Both the position numbers and the translations under genes were made by a program. From positions 26,313 to 90,312 of the forward strand of contig JAOPYK010000072.1 in the NCBI GenBank assembly GCA_025964695.1: DNA of 64,000 nt, given 5' to 3'. Every line of letters begins with the position of its first letter. The first letter of the stretch is position 1. Below are positions 1-8,122 of this stretch, piece after piece. The notes beneath the pieces were generated by a model. The model was given only the letters and a program-made list of their open reading frames with translations, did no database searches and had not been told where the DNA came from. This DNA comes from Streptosporangiaceae bacterium. Its GTDB lineage: Bacteria; Actinomycetota; Actinomycetes; Streptosporangiales; Streptosporangiaceae.

Positions 1-1
1 C

Positions 2-352
2 GCCCTGGCCACCGGCGCCAAGGTCGTCCCGATGGCGAGCTGGGGCGCGCACGAGCTGCTGCCCTACCTGAAGGTCGAGCGGCGCGGGCTGGCGGCCGGG
101 CTGAAGAAGGGCTTCCATCCCTTCCCGCGTAAGAAGATGCACGTGATCGCCGGCCCTCCGCTCGACCTGTCGGCGTACGAGGGCGTCCCGCCGACCGCGG
201 AGACGTTGCGGGACGCGACCGCCGAGATCATGCGGGCCATCGCCGAGCTCGTCGGAGAGCTCCGCGGTGAGCCGCCCCCGGCGGAGCCGTACGACCACCA
301 CAAGGCCATCGAGCAGCGACGACACAAAGACGAGGGGGCGCAGGCCTCGTGA
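2..352 (+). CDS. plsC: 1-acyl-glycerol-3-phosphate acyltransferase, C-terminal part (cut by window edge)
   Basis: The reading frame is open from the first bases, so the gene begins left of the window. The visible ~116 residues fit the end of a PlsC-type lysophosphatidate acyltransferase: a segment on keeping gene products away from toxic routes is absent, but [14 protein letters not shown] and the basic stretch [20 protein letters not shown] match the strand-rich substrate-binding half. The NHxxxxD catalytic motif would lie upstream and cannot be checked. The gene ends in a GTGA overlap with gpsA, which makes the substrate-forming enzyme for the same glycerophospholipid pathway, so the two are probably co-translated. 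Identification rests on the tail plus context. Confidence 0.75.
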   Translation, partial: ALATGAKVVPMASWGAHELLPYLKVERRGLAAGLKKGFHPFPRKKMHVIAGPPLDLSAYEGVPPTAETLRDATAEIMRAIAELVGELRGEPPPAEPYDHHKAIEQRRHKDEGAQAS

Positions 353-1353
353 CCTTGCGAGCGGCGGTAATGGGAGCGGGTTCGTGGGGGACCGTGTTCG
401 CCAAGGTGCTGGGTGATGCGGGCTGTGACGTCACGGTATGGGGACGCCGGGCCGAGATCGTTGAGTCGATCAACGAGCGCAGGGAGAACCTCGACTATCT
501 GCCCGGGGTGGAGCTACCGGAGCGGGTGCGGGCCACCACCGACCCGGCGGAGGCACTCGACGGGGCGGAGTACGTCGCGCTGGCGGTGCCGTCGCAGACC
601 CTGCGGACCAACCTGGCCGAGTGGACGCTGCCCGGCGACGCGGTCCTCATCAGCCTGATGAAGGGGATCGAGCTGGGAACCTGCCGGCGGATGTCCGAGG
701 TCGTCCAGGAGGCCTGCGGTGTTCCCGAGAGCCGCATCGCCGTGCTGTGCGGGCCCAACCTGGCGCGGGAGATCGCCGCGGGCCAGCCCGGTGCGGCGGT
801 GGCCGCCTGCGCCGACGAGGAGACGGCCCGGCGCGTCCAGATGGCCTGCATGACCCCGTACTTCCGGGTCTACACCAACCCCGACGTGGTCGGCTGCGAG
901 CTGGGCGGGGCCGTGAAGAACGTCGTCGCCCTGTGCGTCGGCATCGCCGTCGGGCTCGGGTTCGGCGACAGCACCCGGGCGCTGCTCATCACCCGGGGGC
1001 TGGCCGAGATCGCCCGGCTGGGCGCCGCTCTCGGCGCCGACGAGCACACCTTCGCCGGGCTGGCCGGGCTGGGCGACCTGGTGGCGACCTGCAGTTCGCC
1101 GCTGTCGCGCAACCGTACGTTCGGGGAGAACCTCGGCCGGGGCATGACCCTGGCGCAGGTCATCGCGGTCACCAAGCAGACCGCCGAGGGAGTGAAGTCC
1201 TCCGAGGCCGTGCTGGAACTCGCCCGCAAGCACAACGTGGAGATGCCGATCACCGAGATGGTGGCGGCCGTCCTGCACCACGGGATGTCCATCGAAGAGG
1301 CGATGCTGAAGCTCATGTCACGCACCCCCAAGCCGGAGCGCTACGGGGTGTGA
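349..1353 (+). CDS. gpsA: NAD(P)-dependent glycerol-3-phosphate dehydrogenase
   Basis: Interconverts dihydroxyacetone phosphate and sn-glycerol-3-phosphate in the cytoplasm, supplying the backbone for phospholipids. The 334-residue length is normal for the family. The N-terminal Rossmann motif GAGSWGT is at residues 9-15, the LMKGIE segment with Lys105 follows, and the catalytic-lysine region [13 protein letters not shown] (Lys190) opens the helical C-terminal domain. The GTG start overlaps the plsC stop by four bases, indicating translational coupling. The next gene, ddl, starts about 105 bp later. Confidence 0.96.
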   Translation: MTLRAAVMGAGSWGTVFAKVLGDAGCDVTVWGRRAEIVESINERRENLDYLPGVELPERVRATTDPAEALDGAEYVALAVPSQTLRTNLAEWTLPGDAVLISLMKGIELGTCRRMSEVVQEACGVPESRIAVLCGPNLAREIAAGQPGAAVAACADEETARRVQMACMTPYFRVYTNPDVVGCELGGAVKNVVALCVGIAVGLGFGDSTRALLITRGLAEIARLGAALGADEHTFAGLAGLGDLVATCSSPLSRNRTFGENLGRGMTLAQVIAVTKQTAEGVKSSEAVLELARKHNVEMPITEMVAAVLHHGMSIEEAMLKLMSRTPKPERYGV

Positions 1354-1458
1354 CACGCACCCTGCTCGCGGCCCGACCCGTGAGGTCCACTACGGCCTCG
1401 TCACAGCCGTGTCTGGGCATGGGTGGTTCGCGTAGTTCAAACGGTAGGGTCGTTCATC

Positions 1459-2589
1459 ATGTTCGAGCGCCTTGCTGAGCCCAGCACCAAGATTCGCGTC
1501 GCCGTCGTGTTCGGCGGGCGCAGTTCCGAGCACGCCATCTCCTGCATCACCGCCGGTAGCGTGATGGCAGCCATCGACCGGGACCGCTACGAGGTCATCC
1601 CGGTCGGCATCGCCCGTGACGGCCGCTGGGTGCTCGCCTCCGGCGATCAGCGCCTGGCCATCGAGGGCGGCCGGTTGCCCGAGGTGTCGGGGGACGGACC
1701 CGCGCTGGCGCTGCCCTTCGACCCGTCGGCTCGCGGGCTGGTGGCCCTCGAACCCGGAGCCATCCCCCGTACGCTCGGCGAGGTCGACGTCGTGCTGCCG
1801 CTGCTGCACGGCCCGTACGGCGAAGACGGCACCATCCAGGGGATGCTCGACCTGGCGGGGATCCGCTACGTGGGCGCCGGAGTGCTGTCCAGCGCGGTCG
1901 GCATGGACAAGGCCTTCATGAAGCTCGTGTGGCAGGCGCAGGGCCTGCCGGTCGGGCCGTACGTCATCGTCACCGACCGGGAGTGGCGGCGTGAGCGCAA
2001 GCGGAAGATGGACGAGATCAAAGATCTCGGCCGCCCGGTCTTCGTCAAGCCGGCCCGGGCCGGGTCCAGCATGGGCATCACCCGGGTCGACGGCGACTCC
2101 GACGACGTGCTGGAGGCGGCGGTCGAGGCCGCTCGTGAGCACGACCCCAAGGTCATCATCGAGGCGGGCATCGACGGACGAGAGATCGAGTGCGGCGTCC
2201 TGCAGGGACTGGACGACGGCCCCGCGGAGGCCAGCCTGCCCGCCGAGATCCTGATGGCCGGGGAGCACGACTTCTACGACTTCGAGACCAAGTACCTCGA
2301 CGGAGCGACCTCGCTGGTCATCCCGGCGAAGCTTCCGGACCCGGTCATCGAGGAGATCCGCCGGCTTGCCGTGCGGGCCTTCGAGGCGCTCGACGGGGAG
2401 GGCCTCAGCCGGGTGGACTTCTTCTACACCAGCGACTCGCGGCTGCTGCTCAACGAGATCAACACCATGCCCGGCTTCACCCCGACCTCGGCGTTCCCGC
2501 AGATGTGGGCTGCCACCGGCGTGGACTACCCGGCACTGGTCGACCGCCTCATCCGGACCGGCCTGAACAGACCACTCGGTCTTCGCTGA
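1459..2589 (+). CDS. ddl: D-alanine--D-alanine ligase
   Basis: ATP-dependent joining of two D-alanines for peptidoglycan precursor synthesis (ATP-grasp fold, cytoplasmic). I start at the ATG that gives MFERLAEPSTKIRVAVVFGG. An in-frame GTG 36 bp upstream adds residues unlike the family. Motifs seen are GGRSSEHAISC near the N-terminus, HGPYGEDGTIQG for substrate binding, VKPARAGSSMGI for the ATP-grasp lysine loop, and EINTMPGFTPTSAFPQMW with the metal-binding Glu/Asn. At 376 residues it is full length. In related actinomycetes the DUF3515 gene normally follows directly; here about 12 kb of accessory genes intervene. Confidence 0.96.
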   Translation: MFERLAEPSTKIRVAVVFGGRSSEHAISCITAGSVMAAIDRDRYEVIPVGIARDGRWVLASGDQRLAIEGGRLPEVSGDGPALALPFDPSARGLVALEPGAIPRTLGEVDVVLPLLHGPYGEDGTIQGMLDLAGIRYVGAGVLSSAVGMDKAFMKLVWQAQGLPVGPYVIVTDREWRRERKRKMDEIKDLGRPVFVKPARAGSSMGITRVDGDSDDVLEAAVEAAREHDPKVIIEAGIDGREIECGVLQGLDDGPAEASLPAEILMAGEHDFYDFETKYLDGATSLVIPAKLPDPVIEEIRRLAVRAFEALDGEGLSRVDFFYTSDSRLLLNEINTMPGFTPTSAFPQMWAATGVDYPALVDRLIRTGLNRPLGLR

Positions 2590-2866
2590 CCCCGGTGGGC
2601 GCCGCGCCAGCGCATCCCTGATCCGCGCCTCCAGAGGGCGTCGGTGCTGGTGGACGGCGTGCTCGCTCATGGGCTCCCGGGTTCCCGCGGCGACCTGGGT
2701 GAGGGTCTGCCCCTGGCCACGCCCGCTCGGAGCCGGTTCGCCTCCGAACTGTTTCGCTGGGATCGGTGAGCGGAGAATAACCGGCCCTTAAGGGGTAGGA
2801 AACCAGTCCGAAACAGGTAGGGCGCCATGATGCAGTATCGCTACATCCCGGCAGGAAGGACCTCCG
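2590..2866. other. Intergenic stretch with a possible gene remnant
   Basis: No intact gene is seen. On the minus strand roughly 2593-2712 reads as a helix-turn-helix-like fragment (segments LTQVAAGT, SEHAVHQHRRPLEARIRD) with no convincing start or full domain. This could be the relic of a regulator left at the edge of the accessory block. A strong GGAAGGA ribosome site at 2854-2860 serves the next gene. Confidence 0.25.
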
Positions 2867-3568
2867 TTGGCGCTGTCACTCGCCGCACCCGCTTCGCCGG
2901 GGTGGATGAGTCCCACCGTTCCGCAGCACACGGCGCGCGCCGTCCCCGGCCACAACCGCTGGCACCCGGACATCCCGGCCGTCGCGGAGGTGATCTCTGG
3001 TGGGTCGGTGCGGATGGACTGCCAGAGCCGCTGGGATCTCGATGACCGGGACCCGCACGCGGACGCCATCCTGTGCGGGCCGCTCTCGGTCGTGGGCGCG
3101 GAGCCGGGAGACGTCATCGTGGTCGACATTCTCGCGATCGGGCGGTCCGACGGCCGCTATTCGGGAGCCGCGCACCCGGGCATCATCGGTTGCGCTCCCG
3201 GCGCGGAGTCCCTTCGTTCGGTGCGGGCCGACCCGGACGGGGCACTGCTCGGGCATGTCCGGCCGGGGCTGGCCGCGTACGAGCCGGTCGCGGCGCAGGC
3301 CGTGCGCTCGGTCAGCCGAGGGCACGAGATCGGTGGTTGCGCCGTCGCCCGGCTCACCGCCGGATCACGCATCATGCTGCCGGTGCGCGCGCCCGGCGCC
3401 AAGCTGTCGGTGGGCGACCTGCACTTCCCGGCCGGGAGAGTCACGGACTGCCAGGAGTCCGCTCTGGCCGGCTGGATCGACCTGCGGATCAACCTCACCA
3501 AACGCGGCGTCGAACGCTTCCGGGTCACCGGCCCGCTGCTGATGCCCGACCCCGACAGAGCCGCATAA
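2867..3568 (+). CDS. Shortened acetamidase/formamidase-like protein
   Basis: The 233 residues match pieces of the FmdA/AmdA family (hydrolysis of formamide or acetamide to ammonia). PGHNRWHPDIPAV near the N-terminus, GPLSVVGAEPGDVIVVDIL, PGIIGCAPG and GAKLSVGDLHFPAGR followed by AGWIDLRINL are clear. Family members are usually about 400 residues. This copy stops soon after the last motif, so the C-terminal quarter is missing, and the usual HGGN segment reads IGGC. The TTG start is supported by GGAAGGA six bases upstream. It is convergent with the TetR gene. It may be a decaying gene or a divergent short homologue; amidase activity is doubtful. Confidence 0.6.
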   Translation: MALSLAAPASPGWMSPTVPQHTARAVPGHNRWHPDIPAVAEVISGGSVRMDCQSRWDLDDRDPHADAILCGPLSVVGAEPGDVIVVDILAIGRSDGRYSGAAHPGIIGCAPGAESLRSVRADPDGALLGHVRPGLAAYEPVAAQAVRSVSRGHEIGGCAVARLTAGSRIMLPVRAPGAKLSVGDLHFPAGRVTDCQESALAGWIDLRINLTKRGVERFRVTGPLLMPDPDRAA

Positions 3569-3578
3569 GGCGTCCGCC

Positions 3579-4208
3579 TCATCGTTGTGCCGGAGGGCGC
3601 CTGGTGGCACCGCTCAGGACCAGTCGAGCCACTTCGGAGAGCCGGTCGGCGATGGCGGTGTAGGACGTGTAGCCCATACCGGCCTGGACCAGGGCACCGG
3701 CATAGATCATCTCCAGCCCGGCCAGGAGCTTGGGGTCGGAGTCCGTGCCGAGGGCGTCGCGGAGCCGGTGGCGGATGGCCACCCCGATGCGCAGCCGCAG
3801 TTCCTGGACGTCGGGGTCGGTGCCGAGCATGGCGGTCGTGCATGCCGCCGCCAGCGCGGGTTCGTCGGAGACCAGCAGGGCGATCTCGCGCAGCACGGCT
3901 ACCACCCGGTCGGCAGGCGGCTCGGGACTGGGGGAGACCGGGGGGAGCGCGCTCAGCCGCCGCCAGAACACCTCCGTGATGAGGTGGTTCTTGGAGGCGA
4001 AGTAGGTGTACGCCGTCGCCGCCGCGACACCGGCCCGCCGGGCGACGTTGCGCACGGTCAGTCCTTCGTAGCCGGCTTCACGCAGCTCTTCCACGGCGGC
4101 GTCGGTCAGCCGCCGGACGGTGTCGGCCTGCCGTTCGGTGAGCCGCCGCCGGGTGGACTCGTTCAGTAACGGGTCGCTGATCAGTTTTCCGGACACATGT
4201 CCGGACAT
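3579..4208 (-). CDS. TetR-family transcriptional regulator
   Basis: A one-component repressor-type protein of 209 residues from the chosen ATG (MSGHVSGK). The DNA-binding region carries the classic TetR helix-turn-helix: AAVEELREAGYEGLTVRNVA followed by RRAGVAAATAYTYFASKNHL. The C-terminal half is the variable ligand and dimer domain with several alanine- and leucine-rich helices. It lies about 95 bp downstream of the aldo/keto reductase on the same strand, so it may belong to one transcript and control that enzyme. The ligand is unknown. The start codon is embedded in a perfect 12-bp palindrome, a possible self-regulatory site. Confidence 0.88.
   Translation of the reverse strand: MSGHVSGKLISDPLLNESTRRRLTERQADTVRRLTDAAVEELREAGYEGLTVRNVARRAGVAAATAYTYFASKNHLITEVFWRRLSALPPVSPSPEPPADRVVAVLREIALLVSDEPALAAACTTAMLGTDPDVQELRLRIGVAIRHRLRDALGTDSDPKLLAGLEMIYAGALVQAGMGYTSYTAIADRLSEVARLVLSGATRRPPAQR
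4197..4208. promoter_or_regulatory. Perfect palindrome ATGTCCGGACAT over the TetR start codon
   Basis: A 12-bp perfect palindrome contains the ATG of the TetR gene. TetR proteins commonly bind short palindromes near their own starts, so this may be an operator. It could also be coincidence, because the same bases encode MSGH. Confidence 0.3.
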
Positions 4209-4302
4209 TAGTTCAGGTGGTCGGCCCGCGCAACCATGTGCCTGGCCACGCCCCACTGGGCGCGCGGACCGTACGGTCAGGTCCGCGGGGGCCGGGACGG
4301 CG

Positions 4303-5151
4303 TCAGAGCATCTCGAGCGGTCGTGGCCCGAGCGGAGGCGGGAACGCGGTGTCGAGCGCGCGGAAGTCCTCTTCGGTGAGTTGCAGGGCGAGCGCGGCGT
4401 GATCTTCCCAGACGTGCTCCCGGGTGCCGGCTCTGGGGATGGCGATGACGCCCTCCTGGCGGAGCACCCAGGCCAGCGCCACCTGTGCGGGGGTCACATC
4501 ATGCTTGACCGCGATGTCGCGCAGGGTGAGGTTGGTCAGCAGCCGGCCTTGTTCGATCGGCGAGTAGGCCATCACGGGGATGCGCCGCTCGTGGCACCAG
4601 GGCATCAGGTCCCATTCGGGGGCGCGGCGGGTGAGGTTGTAGAGGATCTGGTCGGTGACCACGTCCGAGCCACCGGGCAGGCTCACGAGCTCCATCATGT
4701 CGGCGATGTCGAAGTTGCTGACCCCCCAATAGCGGATTTTGCCTGCGTCCATCAGGCGCAGGAAGGCCTCAAGCGTCTCCTGCAGCGGTATCCGGCCGCG
4801 CCAGTGCAGCAGGTAGAGATCGAGGTGCTCGGTGCACAACCGCCGCAGGCTCTCATCGCACGCGGAGATCGTCCCGGACAGGTCCGCGTGGTGCGGCAGC
4901 ACCTTGCTGACCAGGAAGACCTCGTCGCGGCGCCCCTCCAGTGCCTCACCGATGAGCTCTTCGGCACCGCCGTCGGCGTACATCTCGGCGGTGTCGATCA
5001 CCGTCATCCCCAGGTCGATACCCAGCCGTAACGCGGCGATCTCTTCGTCGCGGCGCCAGGGACGCTCGGCCAGCCCCCATGACCCCATGCCCAGAACCGG
5101 GATCGGTTCCCCCGAGGGAAGGCGGGTCCGCCGGACGGTTTGGGTGGACAC
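4303..5151 (-). CDS. Aldo/keto reductase
   Basis: NADPH-dependent carbonyl reductase of the (beta/alpha)8 AKR superfamily, 282 residues. The catalytic tetrad is visible: Asp53 and Tyr58 in IDTAEMYADG, Lys83 in VSKVLPHH, and His116 in DLYLLHWRG. The C-terminal cofactor segment VIAIPRAGTREHVWE is also present. The ATG start is followed by a short polar N-terminus typical of the family. The natural substrate cannot be read from sequence. It is encoded just upstream of the TetR gene on the same strand, and three TTGAYCAA boxes lie 62-94 bp upstream of its start, suggesting inducible expression. Confidence 0.9.
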   Translation of the reverse strand: MSTQTVRRTRLPSGEPIPVLGMGSWGLAERPWRRDEEIAALRLGIDLGMTVIDTAEMYADGGAEELIGEALEGRRDEVFLVSKVLPHHADLSGTISACDESLRRLCTEHLDLYLLHWRGRIPLQETLEAFLRLMDAGKIRYWGVSNFDIADMMELVSLPGGSDVVTDQILYNLTRRAPEWDLMPWCHERRIPVMAYSPIEQGRLLTNLTLRDIAVKHDVTPAQVALAWVLRQEGVIAIPRAGTREHVWEDHAALALQLTEEDFRALDTAFPPPLGPRPLEML

Positions 5152-5213
5152 ATCGCACCTCCTCAGCCAGGTCCGCGACGCCGGCCGGACCGTGTCCGGC
5201 GCCGCCCCTCACG

Positions 5214-5245
5214 TTGATCAAGTCTCGTTGACCAATCTTGATCAA
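5214..5245. promoter_or_regulatory. Cluster of three TTGAYCAA palindromes upstream of the aldo/keto reductase
   Basis: TTGATCAA occurs at 5214-5221 and 5238-5245, and TTGACCAA at 5228-5235. The eight-base palindrome repeated three times in 32 bp is a plausible operator array for the minus-strand aldo/keto reductase gene. The binding protein is unknown; the neighbouring TetR is one candidate. Confidence 0.4.
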
Positions 5246-5366
5246 GTCCTGTCGGGCAAGTCCTCCCGATCAAGCCTGTCGGCGAGCGCCCGCCCCCGTA
5301 TCCCCCAACCGGGTGGCCTGCCGGTCTGGTCGTGCCGGCCTGATCACGGCGGCCTCGTCAGACGGT

Positions 5367-5400
5367 CTGGTCAGGCGGTCTGGTCAAGCTGCCTGACCAG
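5367..5400. repeat. Inverted repeat CTGGTCAGGC / GCCTGACCAG
   Basis: Perfect 10-bp arms (5367-5376 and 5391-5400) with a 14-base loop, just before a stronger hairpin. It lies in a 430-bp gene-free stretch between the aldo/keto reductase start and the end of the beta-helix gene. Confidence 0.5.
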
Positions 5401-5409
5401 GCGGTGGTG

Positions 5410-5457
5410 CACTCTTCTCGGCGACCTCGGGCGGGGGCGAGGCCGCCGAGAAGAGTG
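5410..5457 (-). terminator. Long hairpin downstream of the beta-helix protein gene
   Basis: Arms of 20 bp (5410-5429 and 5438-5457) pair with one mismatch around an 8-base G-rich loop. It lies about 125 bp past the stop of the minus-strand beta-helix gene and has no U-tract, as is usual for actinomycete terminators. It could serve either strand. Confidence 0.5.
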
Positions 5458-5582
5458 GGTCAGTTGGAGATTGTGAAGAACACGAACGAGAGAACACGAA
5501 CGAGGGAGCCAGGGGGTGGCCTGCGCGGCGGGTCAGCGCCGCGCAGGCCGGTCATCCGATCGTCTGTGGACGCTGGATCGGA

Positions 5583-7760
5583 TCAGGGATAGCCGGCCAG
5601 GTAACTCGGGACGGTGGCAGTGCCGCTCGCCACACCCCCGGTGTTGTTGATGACGTGGCTGATCGTCCCGTTACCGCCCAGTGACACCGTCAGCAGGTCG
5701 TGGAACTTCACGCCCGGTGTGTCGGGGACCTCGAAGCCGCGGGCGGCGTTGATCGAGGGGTCGACGTTGAAGTAGCAGTAGCTGCCCACGCCCCACGCTT
5801 CGTGGGTGGTGACGTTGTTCGCCACCTTGTAGGCGGCGTAGCCGTTGGTGGACCCGTTCATCCACGCCGCCTGGTTCGGCGGGTCGTAGGGCATCTCGTT
5901 CTGGAAGAACACCGTGCGGCCGCCCTGACCGTTCCAGATCACGTTGTACTTCTGGTAGTGCTCGACGAACAGGCCGTAGGCCATCACGTTTGCACCGTTC
6001 ACGATCAGGCCGGTGTCGGCCTTGTTGGTCGTCCAGCCGACCCCGGCGCCGTGGTCGGCCCGCCAGGCCCAGATGTGATCGATGATCGCGTTGCCGCTGT
6101 TCACCACCAGGCTCGTCGTCGCCGAGCCGGCACCGGCTCCGCCGATCCTGAAGAAGACGTCCTGGATGGTCGTCGGGTTGGCGGCATGACTCGCCGAGGA
6201 GCCGTTCGGGCCGACCTGGAGAAGCGTCGGTGAGGTGACCGTTCCGGCGTCGAAGAGCAGTCCGGCGAGCTTGACGCCGTCGACGTCGGCGACCGTCATC
6301 GGGGTCACCCCGTTGTCCGGCACCAGGGTGGCGTAGCCGAGTCCCATGACCACGGTATTTGCCCGGGTCACGTTGACGGTCTGGTTGAGGTGGTAGACCC
6401 CGGGCGTGAACAGCAGGTTCAGGCCCTGGCTCAGCGCCTGGTTGAGGGTGGCCGCGGAGTCGGTCGGCTTCGCGACGTAGAACTGACTGAGCGGGATCGA
6501 GGAGCCGGCGGTCGCTCCGCCCGCCCAGCTGGTGCCACGCGAGTTCTGCCGCGCGGCCGGGACGAACACGTTGTAGCTACCGGCCTGGTCGACGTAGAGG
6601 TACGGCTTCTCCCGCGTCACCGGGCTCTGGTCGAGGACCGTGTGCGAGGGGTCGGGGAAGTGCTGCGGCGGAGCGCCGTCGACACCCGAGAACACCATGT
6701 TCCACACCGAGCCAGACCAGCTGCCGAACTGGCTGTCGCGCGACAGCCACTGCTGCTGGGAGTACGAGGCCACCTGACCATCGACCTTGGAGTCGGAGAT
6801 GTAGCCGCCGCTGGCCCAGCCGTAGCTGGAGGGGGCCAGGTTGAGGCCACCGCGGATGTGCATGCGGCGGAAGGGCGCCGCCTGCGCGACGGCCCACCGG
6901 TCGGTGCCGCCCGTCGGGTTCACCGCCATGTTCTCGGCCGACCGCCAGAAGTTCTGGGTGGCGTTGCCGTTGAACCATCCGGCGTCGACGTTGACGCCGC
7001 CGTTGATGGTGACGTCGTCGGGTGAGCGGCCCAGGCCGGCGATGGAGGTGTAGAAGCCGATGTTGGCGGTCGCGCTGTAGCTGCCCGGCTTGAACAGCAG
7101 CGCGTACCGATCCGCACCGAACTGGTTGGTCTCCTGCTTGCTGAAGACGGAGTCCAGCTTGCTCTGGATCGTGGCGCCGGACATCGACGGGTCGAAGACC
7201 AGTACGTTCGGGCCGAGGTCACCTCCACCCGGCAGCGTCGTACCGCCGGAGCCGGAGTGGACGGTGAACTCCCACAGCGAGTAGCCGTAGCCGGTGGCCC
7301 GGGCCGTGCCGTACATCCGCACGTAGCGGCCGGAGCCGGAGACGTCGAGCGTCTGGGTGCCGCCGGTGCCGGTGGTGGTGGAGTAGACGGTGGTCCAGGT
7401 GCTCGCGTCATCCGACACCTGGATCTGGAACGCCTTGCCATAGGCGGCCTCCCAGTTCAGCACGACCTGGCAGATCTGCTGGGAGGTGCCGAGGTCGATC
7501 TGGAGCCATTGCGGGTCGCTGAAGGCGCTGGACCAGCGGGTGGTGGTGCTGCCGTCGACGGCGTTGGCCGCACTGTAACCGGCGGCCTCGGCGGAGGAGG
7601 TCGTGGCCGGGCGGTTGAGTGCGACATTGTTCGTGCCGCAGGTGGCGGCCGAGGCGTGCGGGACGGTGCCGGGCAGCGCGAGGCCGATCAGGAGGAGCAG
7701 CGCGCTGGCGAGGGCCAGCACCCAGGTTCGCTGCGACCGGTTGGCGGGGGCGTTTGTCAT
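5583..7760 (-). CDS. Secreted discoidin-domain plus beta-helix protein
   Basis: A 725-residue exported protein. I start at the ATG preceded by AAGGAAGG. The first 38 residues are a signal peptide ending PHASA. Residues ~42-175 form an F5/8-type C (discoidin, CBM32-like) domain: NVALNRPATTSS, AVDGSTTTRWSS, WLQIDLG. The rest is a repetitive right-handed beta-helix-type region with GLGRSPDDVTINGGV, DRWAVAQAAPFRRMHIRGG and YDPPNQAAWMNGS. From memory, relatives are often labelled adenylyl cyclase; nothing here resembles a cyclase. Fold and neighbours suggest polysaccharide binding or cleavage outside the cell. Catalytic residues and substrate are unknown. It is divergent from the ROK regulator. 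Confidence 0.75.
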   Translation of the reverse strand: MTNAPANRSQRTWVLALASALLLLIGLALPGTVPHASAATCGTNNVALNRPATTSSAEAAGYSAANAVDGSTTTRWSSAFSDPQWLQIDLGTSQQICQVVLNWEAAYGKAFQIQVSDDASTWTTVYSTTTGTGGTQTLDVSGSGRYVRMYGTARATGYGYSLWEFTVHSGSGGTTLPGGGDLGPNVLVFDPSMSGATIQSKLDSVFSKQETNQFGADRYALLFKPGSYSATANIGFYTSIAGLGRSPDDVTINGGVNVDAGWFNGNATQNFWRSAENMAVNPTGGTDRWAVAQAAPFRRMHIRGGLNLAPSSYGWASGGYISDSKVDGQVASYSQQQWLSRDSQFGSWSGSVWNMVFSGVDGAPPQHFPDPSHTVLDQSPVTREKPYLYVDQAGSYNVFVPAARQNSRGTSWAGGATAGSSIPLSQFYVAKPTDSAATLNQALSQGLNLLFTPGVYHLNQTVNVTRANTVVMGLGYATLVPDNGVTPMTVADVDGVKLAGLLFDAGTVTSPTLLQVGPNGSSASHAANPTTIQDVFFRIGGAGAGSATTSLVVNSGNAIIDHIWAWRADHGAGVGWTTNKADTGLIVNGANVMAYGLFVEHYQKYNVIWNGQGGRTVFFQNEMPYDPPNQAAWMNGSTNGYAAYKVANNVTTHEAWGVGSYCYFNVDPSINAARGFEVPDTPGVKFHDLLTVSLGGNGTISHVINNTGGVASGTATVPSYLAGYP

Positions 7761-8122
7761 GGCCTTCCTTAGAACATGAACAAGCGGTCCGGGAGGAGAA
7801 GCGCGATACAAGACATCTCCCAGGGGGTGGGTGGAGATGAATCAGCGCTGGTGAGCGCTGACGACGCGGGCATGGCGAAGTCACCTACCGCCCCATCGCG
7901 GTGGTGGTCGCCCCGTTCACCGGGATCTGCGTGGTGGGAGGGGGCCCGCGGGCGGACCGGCAATTCCGCTCCACAGGCATCGGCCAGAGGGCCCGCCCCC
8001 TTGCGACATGACTTATTTGATGACGTGATTTAATCCAGTCGCAATCGCCACGTCAAGGGGGCGCGACCGGAACTTGCTGATGTACTTGTTATAAGATGTG
8101 AACCACGCGAAGGGTGGACGTG
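7761..8122. promoter_or_regulatory. Divergent intergenic region between the beta-helix gene and the ROK regulator
   Basis: No gene is seen. Two AT-rich islands stand out in this GC-rich DNA: around 8010-8035 and 8083-8099. The second contains TATAAG (8090-8095), a likely -10 for the ROK gene, whose ATG is 28 bp on. Shared control of both genes by ROK is possible but not shown. Confidence 0.4.

Noticed and set aside
5583..7760. Adenylyl cyclase function for the beta-helix protein
   Set aside because: No cyclase catalytic motif; signal peptide and discoidin domain point to an extracellular carbohydrate role.
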